Origin: JBMFVE01 sp049966155
GTDB lineage: Bacteria; Bacteroidota; Ignavibacteria; Kryptoniales; JAKASW01
Reading direction: 5' to 3'
Assembly (NCBI GenBank): GCA_049966155.1
Contig: JBMFVE010000003.1
Span: 62,001-126,000 of the forward strand
DNA length: 64,000 nucleotides
Shown piece after piece: positions 1 through 9,068 of the stretch. Positions within the stretch are counted from its first letter, which is position 1, and each line of letters opens with the position of its first letter. Position numbers and translations under genes: made by a program. The notes under the pieces were generated by a model. The model worked only from the letters and a program-made list of their open reading frames with translations, was not told the origin of the DNA and did not search any database.

Positions 1-1
1 C

Positions 2-469
2 ATCACCAGAAGCAGATTTTGGAAAGAATCGGCGATTTTTGTCATAGAAGACGATGCACAGGATGGTGCTGACCACGTTGATGCGCATCGTACTGTTGGA
101 TTAGTCATCAGCCCTTATATAAAGCGGCACTTTGTTGATCATACTTTGTATACGACTTCCTCAATGCTCCGCACCATTGAGCTGATACTTGGACTCCCAC
201 CTATGAGCCAGTATGATGCTGCTGCAAACGTGATGTTTAACTCTTTCACAATGAATCCGGACACAAGCAGTTACACTGTCATTCAACCAAAAATAAACAT
301 AAATGCCAGAAACCCAGTAGGCTCGTATGGTCAGCTTATGATGGAGCGCATGGATCTAAGTCATGCAGATCGTGTCCCCGATCGATTGTTTAACGAAATA
401 ATCTGGAAGTCAATAAAGAAGACAAACATGCCTGTGCCACGGTATTCTGTTTTTTCGACAAGCCGTTAG
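2..469 (+). CDS. Phosphoesterase family protein, C-terminal part (5' end outside window)
   Basis: The frame is open from base 2, so only the last 155 codons are present. The fragment reads as the end of a PF04185-type phosphoesterase (alkaline-phosphatase-like fold, related to phospholipase C and AcpA, often fused behind a YVTN/YncE beta-propeller). The signature FVIEDDAQDGADHVDAHRT near the start of the fragment carries the acidic and His residues expected for metal and phosphate binding. GLVISPYIKR and a helix ending LGLPPM follow. Such enzymes are usually exported, but the N-terminus is missing, so location and any propeller domain cannot be judged. The last four bases are shared, tail to tail, with the leftward flippase gene. 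Substrate unknown; the family call is fairly secure. Confidence 0.75.
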   Translation: MTRSRFWKESAIFVIEDDAQDGADHVDAHRTVGLVISPYIKRHFVDHTLYTTSSMLRTIELILGLPPMSQYDAAANVMFNSFTMNPDTSSYTVIQPKININARNPVGSYGQLMMERMDLSHADRVPDRLFNEIIWKSIKKTNMPVPRYSVFSTSR

Positions 470-1935
470 GTTCTTTTTCGAATTTTTATTCTCTTAATTG
501 CTCTGATTTCCTCGGTTGTGGGAAATTTTACAAGGAGGAGAAAGAAAAAAAATACTCCGATTGACCCAAACTTTACCAGCTGGATGTGCACCATAGGCAT
601 GAGTGATTTGTGATATATGTATAATAGCAGGCTAACGGTGAGAGCAAATCCAATTTTGGCAAGCCTCATCAACTCATATTTTACAGGAAAATATTTCTGG
701 GATACAATATAAATCGCAGCAGCCATTGCCGCGTAAGCAAGGAGTGTCGCCCACGCTGCTCCAAACATCCCGAAACGCGGGATGAGGATTAAATTTGCAA
801 TTACATTTACTGCAGCACCTATTCCTGTAATATATGGTAAATGCGCTGTTTTCTTTTCAATATATATTCCGGCCATAAGGTTTACGTATATACCGTTAAA
901 CAGGTAGCCCACCAAAACTACTGGCACTATTCCCAGTCCTGACCAGTAAGCGGGATTTATAATGAATCTGTGAAATATTCTCAGTTTTACAATGTCATCT
1001 ATGTAAAGTGATACTATTAAAATTACAAAAGCACTGAAGAGTGTAAAATAAGTAAGAATTCGTGCAAAGAGCTGCTTTGCGCTCGCCTCATTTGCATGTG
1101 TCAAAAAAAACGGTCGCCATGCGTAGTCATACATTGATACAATAAGCATCATGAAAATTCCAAGACGATAATTAGCCTGATAAATACCTACCGTACTTTC
1201 ATTTGTGAGCGCAAGAAGAATTGGTCGGTCAATTACCTGAACCATCATTGCAGCGAGTCCTGCGGGTATATAAGGGAGCCCAAATTTGAGCAGTGATTTA
1301 TAGAGCTTCCAGTTAAAGGTGGCTCTAATATTTGCTGTGATTGTGGGTGCTAACATTATAATTGTAGCCAAAGATGCAGCTACTCCACTGATAAAAATTC
1401 CGATTACACCGTAATGGAACTTTAAAAGAAGAATGATATTGGCAGAAACATTAATTACGATGTTTAAAATTTTTATAAGTGCGAACTTCTTGACTTTTCT
1501 CTTAAGTCTAAGCGCAGCAAAAGGAATAACAGATAAGGAATCAAGCAGCAATACCAATGCTGCATATACTATTGCGGTATGGTACTCCACGGGTATTTCT
1601 ATGAGACTTGCAATGGGCTTATTAAATGCAATGATCAGTGACGAGAAAATTGCCCCGGTAATTACAAGCGAAAAAAATGGCGTTGAAAAGATATCTCTGT
1701 CATTGCCGATCTCTCCTGTAGAAGCATACTTAAAATACGCAGATTCCATGCCATAGACATAAATAATGTTCATAAACGCTATGTAAGAATATGCTGTAGC
1801 AACAACCCCGTATTGGTAAGTTGTCAGGACATTTGTATAAAACGGAACCAATAGAAAATTGAGAAACCTGCCCAGGATTGTGCTAACGCCGTAAACAGCA
1901 GTATCTGCACCCAGAGATTTTATCTTATCTATCAA
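466..1935 (-). CDS. Polysaccharide flippase, Wzx/MviN-like (MOP superfamily)
   Basis: A 489-residue, almost wholly hydrophobic protein with roughly 12-14 membrane helices. It opens with the amphipathic segment MIDKIKSLGADTAVYGVSTILGRFLNFLL, typical of polysaccharide biosynthesis proteins of the MOP flippase superfamily (PF01943 with a PF14667-like C-terminal half). Such proteins flip lipid-linked saccharide units across the inner membrane for O-antigen, capsule or exopolysaccharide. Length is normal and the basic tail KRIKIRKRT is cytoplasmic in type. No glycosyltransferases lie beside it here, so the substrate cannot be inferred. The stop codon overlaps the end of the convergent phosphoesterase gene by four bases. 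It sits 43 bases downstream of the Trm112-like gene and may be cotranscribed with it. Confidence 0.85.
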   Translation of the reverse strand: MIDKIKSLGADTAVYGVSTILGRFLNFLLVPFYTNVLTTYQYGVVATAYSYIAFMNIIYVYGMESAYFKYASTGEIGNDRDIFSTPFFSLVITGAIFSSLIIAFNKPIASLIEIPVEYHTAIVYAALVLLLDSLSVIPFAALRLKRKVKKFALIKILNIVINVSANIILLLKFHYGVIGIFISGVAASLATIIMLAPTITANIRATFNWKLYKSLLKFGLPYIPAGLAAMMVQVIDRPILLALTNESTVGIYQANYRLGIFMMLIVSMYDYAWRPFFLTHANEASAKQLFARILTYFTLFSAFVILIVSLYIDDIVKLRIFHRFIINPAYWSGLGIVPVVLVGYLFNGIYVNLMAGIYIEKKTAHLPYITGIGAAVNVIANLILIPRFGMFGAAWATLLAYAAMAAAIYIVSQKYFPVKYELMRLAKIGFALTVSLLLYIYHKSLMPMVHIQLVKFGSIGVFFFFLLLVKFPTTEEIRAIKRIKIRKRT

Positions 1936-1978
1936 GTGTACATCTAATCAAAACAGTTATCCGTCTGTTTTCAGATCT

Positions 1979-2161
1979 TTAATCTTTTTCTTCCCCATGC
2001 TCATTTTCACCAATAACCATGATCGGTATATCGTTTTCGACCTTATAAATATGCCCACACGTTTTACAGGTCAAAATATTTTTTTCAGGGTTGTAATCAA
2101 GATCGCCATGACACTCTGGCTTGGGACAACATAAGATGTCAAGGAGCTCTTTTTTAAGCAT
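1979..2161 (-). CDS. Trm112-like zinc-ribbon protein (UPF0434/YcaR family)
   Basis: A 60-residue protein beginning MLKKELLDILCCPKPECHG, with a second cysteine pair in CKTCG, then HIYKVENDIPIMV. This is the Trm112p-like fold (PF03966): a zinc-ribbon-like base and the conserved IPIML-type strand near the C-terminus. In eukaryotes Trm112 stabilises several methyltransferases; the bacterial versions are small and mostly uncharacterised. The start is well supported by a GGAGG run just upstream (GGAGGAGATTAA on the minus strand). It lies between accA and the flippase on the same strand. Family assignment is strong; function in this organism is inferred only. Confidence 0.85.
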   Translation of the reverse strand: MLKKELLDILCCPKPECHGDLDYNPEKNILTCKTCGHIYKVENDIPIMVIGENEHGEEKD

Positions 2162-2310
2162 TTAATCTCCTCCTTTCTTAAGGCGTTTACATTACTTATT
2201 TAGAGACAAATTGAGAAACAATTTCAAGATTACAGGAGAGTTAATATTATAAACTGAAGCAGTTGATTGCCCATCTCTCCGTTGTCTTCTCATTGTATGG
2301 AAACGTAACA

Positions 2311-3258
2311 TCAGGAGAATGAACCCATTTTTCCGAATTTTTCGATGCGCTTTTCGACAAGTCGTTCGGGTTTTATTTTATGCAGAGCATCAAGTTCCTC
2401 TTTCAGGATTGATTTAAGAATTTCAGCTGCAGCTTTATGGCTCTTGTGGGCGCCTCCGGGTGGTTCTGGGACAATACGGTCAATGACACCTATCTGTATA
2501 AGGTCTTGAGCAGTTAGCTTCAATGCCTCGGCAGCTTGCTCCTTGAAATCCCAGCTTCTCCAGAGGATAGATGAACATGATTCTGGTGCTATCACTGAAT
2601 ACCATGCATTTTCAAGCATCAGAATCCTGTCACCTACGCCGAGTCCTAATGCCCCACCGGATGCTCCCTCACCTATAACAACAACAATGATCGGGGTCCT
2701 GAGCTGGGACATTTCAAATAAATTTCTTGCAATTGCCTCAGCCTGACCACGTTCTTCGGCTTCAATTCCAGGATAGGCTCCAGGGGTGTCCAGCATTGTG
2801 ATTACCGGCTTATGAAACTTCTCGGCAAGCTTCATCAATCGGAGCGCCTTTCTGTAGCCTTCAGGATTTGGCATCCCAAAGTTTCTGTAAATATTCGACT
2901 TTGTGTCTCGACCTTTCTGATGGCCGATAATCATAACTGTTCGGCCATCGAGTTTCGCAAATCCTCCAACGACTGCGTGGTCATCCCCAAAATGTCTATC
3001 CCCATGCAGTTCCATGAAGTCTTCAGTCATAAGCTCAATGTAATCAAGCGTATAAGGCCTTTCGGGATGACGTGCCAGTTGCACCCTCTGCCACCGGGTT
3101 AGATTTGAGAAGATATTTGTTCTAAGCTCATTAACTTTCTTTTCAAGCTTTTCAATTTCATCTGAAATATCAACTTGATTAGAAAGTCTCTTCATCTCTT
3201 CGATCTTTTTTTCCAGCTCAGCGATAGGCTTTTCGAATTCCAGCAAGTTGTTTGACAT
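2311..3258 (-). CDS. accA: Acetyl-CoA carboxylase carboxyltransferase subunit alpha
   Basis: AccA forms the carboxyltransferase with AccD and moves CO2 from carboxybiotin to acetyl-CoA, making malonyl-CoA for fatty acid synthesis in the cytoplasm. The 315-residue length is standard. Residues 1-50 form the usual N-terminal coiled coil ([16 protein letters not shown]). The crotonase-fold core shows [22 protein letters not shown], the oxyanion segment [15 protein letters not shown] and [10 protein letters not shown]. No accD, accB or accC lies nearby, so the complex is encoded at scattered loci. An enoyl-ACP reductase of the same pathway lies about 14 kb away. Identification is very secure. Confidence 0.97.
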   Translation of the reverse strand: MSNNLLEFEKPIAELEKKIEEMKRLSNQVDISDEIEKLEKKVNELRTNIFSNLTRWQRVQLARHPERPYTLDYIELMTEDFMELHGDRHFGDDHAVVGGFAKLDGRTVMIIGHQKGRDTKSNIYRNFGMPNPEGYRKALRLMKLAEKFHKPVITMLDTPGAYPGIEAEERGQAEAIARNLFEMSQLRTPIIVVVIGEGASGGALGLGVGDRILMLENAWYSVIAPESCSSILWRSWDFKEQAAEALKLTAQDLIQIGVIDRIVPEPPGGAHKSHKAAAEILKSILKEELDALHKIKPERLVEKRIEKFGKMGSFS

Positions 3259-3414
3259 ACTTTACTATTGGAAAAGTAATTACAAGCGGTATAAAAGGCA
3301 AGGCGTTGGAAGGGCAAGGATAACAGCATTTTCTATCCTCCCATCTGTTAACATCAATGTCATAAGCGAGAGTTAAGCATGTTATTGAAAGGAGCCGACT
3401 TAGAGATGGTATTG

Positions 3415-3501
3415 TGCCGAGGGCGGGAATCGAACCCGCACGAGGGGTTTAGCCTCACTGGATTTTGAGTCCAGCGCGTCTCCCAGTTCCGCCACCCCGG
3501 C
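3415..3501 (-). tRNA. tRNA-Leu (anticodon CAA)
   Basis: Read on the minus strand, an 87-nt class II tRNA starts GCCGGGGTGGCGGAACTGG and ends CCTCGGC plus discriminator A. The acceptor stem GCCGGGG/CCTCGGC pairs with one G-T. The anticodon arm is CTGGA-CTCAAAA-TCCAG, giving CAA, which reads UUG leucine codons. A long variable arm and the T-loop GGTTCGATTCC are present. The 3' CCA is not encoded. Confidence 0.96.
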
Positions 3502-3661
3502 GGCTCAATAATATAAAATATAGATTCCTTCAAACCAATTCACCGGATCAGTAGTTCCAGGAAATAGAAATTAGTAAACCTGCAGTGTATGTAAATTGAT
3601 TTTCAGTTCCTTGGGTTATATATTAACGACGGTTTTTTAAATTAAATCCCGGAGGAAATTT

Positions 3662-5575
3662 TTGCGCAAGAATCGTTTTAAAATCATCCTCATTTTAGCT
3701 GCAATTGCACTATCGCTTTATTATCTTTATCCTACTTATCAAAGCTCTGAGTATCAGAGCAAGCTGGCGCAGCTTTCAGGTCAGGCTAAGTTTGATGCTT
3801 ACCTGAAAACTCATCCAATCCCGCCATTAACAGACTCAGCAAGGACTTTTTACCTTGATAGTTTACGGCAAGCGTTTTCTGCGGACAGCATTAAGTATTA
3901 CGATGAAAATGCGAATAAAATTGTTGATGCAAAACTAAAAAGAATTAAATTAGGCCTTGACCTCCAGGGAGGGATGCACGTTGTTCTTGAAGTGAATGTG
4001 ATAAAGATGCTTCAGGATATGGCTAAGAACAAAGACCAGACGTTTAATGAAATAATGCAGCAGGTAGCAGCTCAAGCAAGGGCAACAGACGCTGACCCCC
4101 TTGACCTCCTGCAGCAACAGTTTGAACAACGCGGCATGAGACTGAGCAGGTATTATGGAGATATAAGGGATGATAATGCCAAGGTAATGAGCTATTTGAG
4201 GGACCAAACAAAGAGTGCAGTCGACAGGGCAATGGAAATAGTTCGTAATCGTGTCGATCAATACGGTGTGTCTGAGCCGTCGATTCAAAAGCAGGGTAAT
4301 TCCCGAATTGTAGTTGAACTTCCGGGAGTGAGCAACGAAAATGAGGTGCGACAATTGCTTCAGGGAACAGCTCTGCTCGAATTTAAACTTTTGAAACCGA
4401 CAGATGTTGTTGTGAAAGTTTTTCAATCAATAGACAATGTAATTGCAGGAAAAGTAGACACTTCTTCTACGGCTCAAGATACAACTTCTTCTGATACAAC
4501 CATGACAGCAGAACAGTTTGCAAGGAAACATCCTTTTTTTGCTGTTGTCAGGGTAAATCCCCAAACCGGTGATGCTTACGTTGCTGAAAACGATCGGGAC
4601 AAGCTTGAGCGGATGCTTCTCCGTCCGGATGTTCAAAGGGTCATTCCTTCTGACTTTCAGTTTCTTTTCAGTGCAAAGCCGCAAATTGTTGCTCAAGGTA
4701 CAAAATATTATGAGTTGTTTGTTGTTAAAAAGGATCCCGAGCTCACCGGAAGTGTGGTTACAAATGCACAGGCCCAAATTGATCCCACAACAAATTCACC
4801 TATTGTCACAATGCAAATGAATTCTGAAGGATCAAGAGAATGGGCAAGGATTACAGGTGCAAATATTGGGAAAAGAATAGCCATTGTACTGGATAATGCT
4901 GTATATTCAGCACCAGTTGTCAGGTCAAAAATAACAGGCGGGAATTCTCAAATTGAAGGAATGGGTAGTGTTGAAGAAGCAAATCTCCTTGCGATTGTGT
5001 TACGTGCTGGTGCACTTCCTGCACCTGTCGATATAGTTGAAGAACGGAATGTCGGACCATCACTGGGCGAAGATTCCATCAGGAATGGCATCACGGCTGG
5101 AATAGTTGGCCTTTCGTTTATTGTCCTTTTTATGCTTTTTTATTATCGCACAGGCGGAGCTGCAGCAGACTTTGCAGTCCTTCTGAACATACTTTTCATT
5201 CTGGGGGTTCTTGCAGGATTTCATGCAACACTCACCTTACCTGGTATCGCTGGAATGATACTCACGGTAGCAATAGCTGTGGATGCTAATGTTCTTATTT
5301 ATGAGCGTATTAGAGAAGAACTTGCTACAGGAAAAACTCTACGGGCAGCAATTGACCAGGGATACTCAAAGGCCTTTACTGCCATTTTCGACTCGAACAT
5401 AATCTCTCTTTTTACGGGAGCGATCCTTTATCAATTTGGAACAGGACCTGTTCAGGGATTTGCACTTACATTGATGATCGGCATCCTTGCAAGCTTGTTT
5501 AGTGCCATAATTATTACGCGTGTGATTTTTGATATCATGATCGAGCGCGGTTCCACAGAAATCAATTTCGGCTGA
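3662..5575 (+). CDS. secD: Protein translocase subunit SecD
   Basis: SecD works with SecF at the SecYEG translocon, using the proton motive force to pull exported proteins through the inner membrane. The 637-residue protein has one N-terminal helix (about residues 6-24), a large periplasmic region with the P1 motif LGLDLQGGMHVVLEV (about residue 98) and NRVDQYGVSEP. A five-helix RND-like membrane block starts near residue 470 (EDSIRNGITAGIVGLSF) with VAIAVDANVLIYERIRE. The start is TTG at 3662, chosen because GGAGG lies 6 bases upstream and no better start exists. secF follows after 15 bases, so the two form an operon. Compared with E. coli SecD the periplasmic part contains an extra low-complexity stretch rich in Thr and Ser (about residues 265-285). 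Confidence 0.97.
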   Translation: MRKNRFKIILILAAIALSLYYLYPTYQSSEYQSKLAQLSGQAKFDAYLKTHPIPPLTDSARTFYLDSLRQAFSADSIKYYDENANKIVDAKLKRIKLGLDLQGGMHVVLEVNVIKMLQDMAKNKDQTFNEIMQQVAAQARATDADPLDLLQQQFEQRGMRLSRYYGDIRDDNAKVMSYLRDQTKSAVDRAMEIVRNRVDQYGVSEPSIQKQGNSRIVVELPGVSNENEVRQLLQGTALLEFKLLKPTDVVVKVFQSIDNVIAGKVDTSSTAQDTTSSDTTMTAEQFARKHPFFAVVRVNPQTGDAYVAENDRDKLERMLLRPDVQRVIPSDFQFLFSAKPQIVAQGTKYYELFVVKKDPELTGSVVTNAQAQIDPTTNSPIVTMQMNSEGSREWARITGANIGKRIAIVLDNAVYSAPVVRSKITGGNSQIEGMGSVEEANLLAIVLRAGALPAPVDIVEERNVGPSLGEDSIRNGITAGIVGLSFIVLFMLFYYRTGGAAADFAVLLNILFILGVLAGFHATLTLPGIAGMILTVAIAVDANVLIYERIREELATGKTLRAAIDQGYSKAFTAIFDSNIISLFTGAILYQFGTGPVQGFALTLMIGILASLFSAIIITRVIFDIMIERGSTEINFG

Positions 5576-5590
5576 GAAGGAGTTTGCTAA

Positions 5591-6577
5591 ATGCGTTTTT
5601 TTCCAAAGACAAACATTGATTTTATCGGAAAACGGCATATCTGGTATTCGGTATCGGTTACCCTTATTGTGATAGGTTTGATTACAATGGCCATCAGGGG
5701 CTTAAATTACGGGATTGATTTTAAGGGTGGCACTGAACTTACTGTAAAGTTTCAAAATCCTGTAAATATTGCCGTTGTACGATCTGCTCTTGACAGGGTG
5801 GGTTTTAGTGATGCTGAAATCAAAACTTTTGGTTCTGCAAGCAGATTGTTGATAACTGTGAAGCAAACCAGCCAGGGTGCAACGGTAACCAATGAAATAC
5901 TGACACAGCTTCAGAATACATTTCCCGGTAATTCATTACAATTGTTGCAGGAAAATAAGATCGGCCCAAAAATTGGACAGGAACTTCGTAAGGATGCGGT
6001 AATGGCAATTTTTTATAGTTTGATAGCTATCCTAATATACGTATCTCTGAGATTTCAGTTTATATACGCTGTGGGTGCCGTTGTAGCACTTTTCCATGAT
6101 GTTCTTATTACTTTAGGCGCCGTTGCTGTTTTCAGCTGGCTGGTACCATGGCTTAATTTACAGATAAATCAGACAATGGTTGCTGCTTTTTTGACTCTGG
6201 TTGGTTATTCAATGAACGATACTGTCGTCATTTTTGATAGAATTAGGGAAAATTTAAAGATATACAAGGGTGAAAACCTCATTCGAGTAATGAACAGGAG
6301 TATCAATGACACTCTCAGCAGAACTATCATAACTTCTGCCACAGCCTTTGTAGTGCTTTTGGCCCTTCTGATTTTTGGAGGCGAGGTTACACGAGGCTTT
6401 GCTTTTGCTATGCTTGTGGGTGTTGTAACAGGTACATATTCTTCTATTTATGTTGCCTCTTCACTTGTGGTAGACTACAATATTTATATAAAAAAGGTAG
6501 ATTTGAGATTACCAGCCAGTCAATCAGCTGTTCTCGAGGTTGAGAAGCATTATGAAATTTCACCGAAAAGAGCTTGA
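5591..6577 (+). CDS. secF: Protein translocase subunit SecF
   Basis: Partner of SecD in proton-driven completion of Sec export. At 328 residues it has the normal SecF architecture: TM1 at about residues 17-36, the short periplasmic domain after GLNYGIDFKGGTELTVKF, then five helices. Conserved membrane motifs are FLTLVGYSMNDTVVIFDRIR and SRTIITSATAF, the latter in the fourth to fifth helix region. AAGGAG precedes the ATG. The end of secF overlaps the start region of the STAS-domain gene, indicating cotranscription and perhaps translational coupling. Secure assignment. Confidence 0.97.
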   Translation: MRFFPKTNIDFIGKRHIWYSVSVTLIVIGLITMAIRGLNYGIDFKGGTELTVKFQNPVNIAVVRSALDRVGFSDAEIKTFGSASRLLITVKQTSQGATVTNEILTQLQNTFPGNSLQLLQENKIGPKIGQELRKDAVMAIFYSLIAILIYVSLRFQFIYAVGAVVALFHDVLITLGAVAVFSWLVPWLNLQINQTMVAAFLTLVGYSMNDTVVIFDRIRENLKIYKGENLIRVMNRSINDTLSRTIITSATAFVVLLALLIFGGEVTRGFAFAMLVGVVTGTYSSIYVASSLVVDYNIYIKKVDLRLPASQSAVLEVEKHYEISPKRA

Positions 6578-6893
6578 AAAGGGAGTAATTCTGCTTGTAA
6601 TTGATGGGAGCATTCTTGGCGGGCCTGACGCAATTAGCCTGAATGATGAGGTGCAGAAACTCGTGGGAGAGGGTAAGAGGAAATTTGTGGTTGACATGAA
6701 AGCTGTTGAACACATTAATAGCAGCGGGCTCGGTATTTTAATAAATAGTGTAAATACCGTTCGGCAGGCCGGTGGTGATTTAAAAATTGCAAACGCAAGT
6801 GTCCGGGTTGTAGACCTTCTAAGAATTACAAGGCTAAATCAAATATTTGCACCATATAACTCGGTTGAAGAGGCCGTAAAGGATATCACGTAG
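6552..6893 (+). CDS. STAS-domain protein, anti-sigma factor antagonist type
   Basis: A single STAS domain of 113 residues beginning MKFHRKELEKGVILLVIDG. The phosphoacceptor segment is AVEHINSSGLGILINSV, matching the DSSGLGVL region of SpoIIAA/RsbV in which a serine is phosphorylated by a partner kinase. In that family the unphosphorylated form binds the anti-sigma kinase and frees a sigma factor, or tunes a phosphatase pathway. The ATG at 6552 is preferred over an in-frame TTG at 6540. It overlaps the secF end by 26 bases. No RsbW-like kinase or PP2C phosphatase is in the window, so the partner is unknown. The family is secure; the pathway is inference. Confidence 0.88.
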   Translation: MKFHRKELEKGVILLVIDGSILGGPDAISLNDEVQKLVGEGKRKFVVDMKAVEHINSSGLGILINSVNTVRQAGGDLKIANASVRVVDLLRITRLNQIFAPYNSVEEAVKDIT

Positions 6894-7031
6894 CTCGTCT
6901 TGAAGTTGATTGTAAATTCCGTGTTCACTCCTTTTGCACTCCTTCTTTAGATTAGATGTGAGAAGTTTTTGCAATTATACAGTACACGACAGAAATATGT
7001 TTTTTTACAGGGAACTGGTGTACAGAATTGA

Positions 7032-8318
<1,287 letters not shown>

Positions 8319-8369
8319 ACAGAGGCGATAAAAACCCGAAGTTGTTAGAAAAAGAAAAAAATAATTTTG

Positions 8370-9068
8370 CTAAATCTCAACAAATGTGCCAAGTGTAAAG
8401 TCGGTTCCATTAACATTTATTCTTGCCACGGACGACGGGGGGAGAGATATTGTTAGATTGTTATAAGTTGTCGAAGCATGTGCAAATGTTGATGTGGAAT
8501 TGAACTGTGGAGAACGGAACTTCATTTCGGCCCGCAATCCTATGTTCGAGGTGATCTTATATTCAATTCCGGTTTCTACTTGAATTCCAAAAGTTGTTGA
8601 TGTTGAAGCCGCCGCCTGTGCTGATCCAATTTGATAGTCGCGTTTGCCAAAATATAGCGCAGGGCCCCCACCTAAATAAATTCGCCACCTGTCTCCTCCG
8701 AAGGGAAGGTTAAAGTATCCATTAACCTCGAACAAAGTTAAGTGAAATCCATCATAAATTGGTACACTGACATAATTCCCATTGGGGTCGTATCCATAAA
8801 TTGCCCTTGTTTGTTCACGTGAGGCCATTGTCTGAAATGTAATCCCCACTGAGTTGCTTCTCGAAAACAGCACGCGTCCCTCTCCCCCAAATGAGACAAA
8901 TCCTTTCAGGTCTGAGTAACTTGACCGTATTATTGGATCGATATCGTAAGGTGAAGGATAAATGCGCGCCGATGTATTGTAGTCTATATAAGCAGTCAGC
9001 TGTAACAGGGGATACTGGGCATAACTGTTGGTTGATATAAGTACTGCAACAACAGCGACGACCTTCAT
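8370..9068 (-). CDS. Small outer-membrane beta-barrel protein (function unknown)
   Basis: A 232-residue protein with a signal peptide (MKVVAVVAVLISTNSYAQ). Alternating hydrophobic and polar strands follow, with aromatic belts such as RWRIYLGGGPALYFGKRDY and VETGIEYKITSNIGLRAEMKF. This is the pattern of an eight-stranded outer-membrane beta-barrel of the porin/OmpW-like type. The gene starts in an ATGA overlap with the stop of the upstream foldase gene, so the two are translationally coupled. That fits a barrel needing periplasmic chaperoning, though a specific client relationship is only inference. I do not recognise a named family. Confidence 0.65.
   Translation of the reverse strand: MKVVAVVAVLISTNSYAQYPLLQLTAYIDYNTSARIYPSPYDIDPIIRSSYSDLKGFVSFGGEGRVLFSRSNSVGITFQTMASREQTRAIYGYDPNGNYVSVPIYDGFHLTLFEVNGYFNLPFGGDRWRIYLGGGPALYFGKRDYQIGSAQAAASTSTTFGIQVETGIEYKITSNIGLRAEMKFRSPQFNSTSTFAHASTTYNNLTISLPPSSVARINVNGTDFTLGTFVEI

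Noticed and set aside
3950..4426. 158-codon minus-strand frame opposite secD
   Set aside because: It is antisense to conserved SecD sequence and has a Cys/His/Leu-rich composition with no family features.
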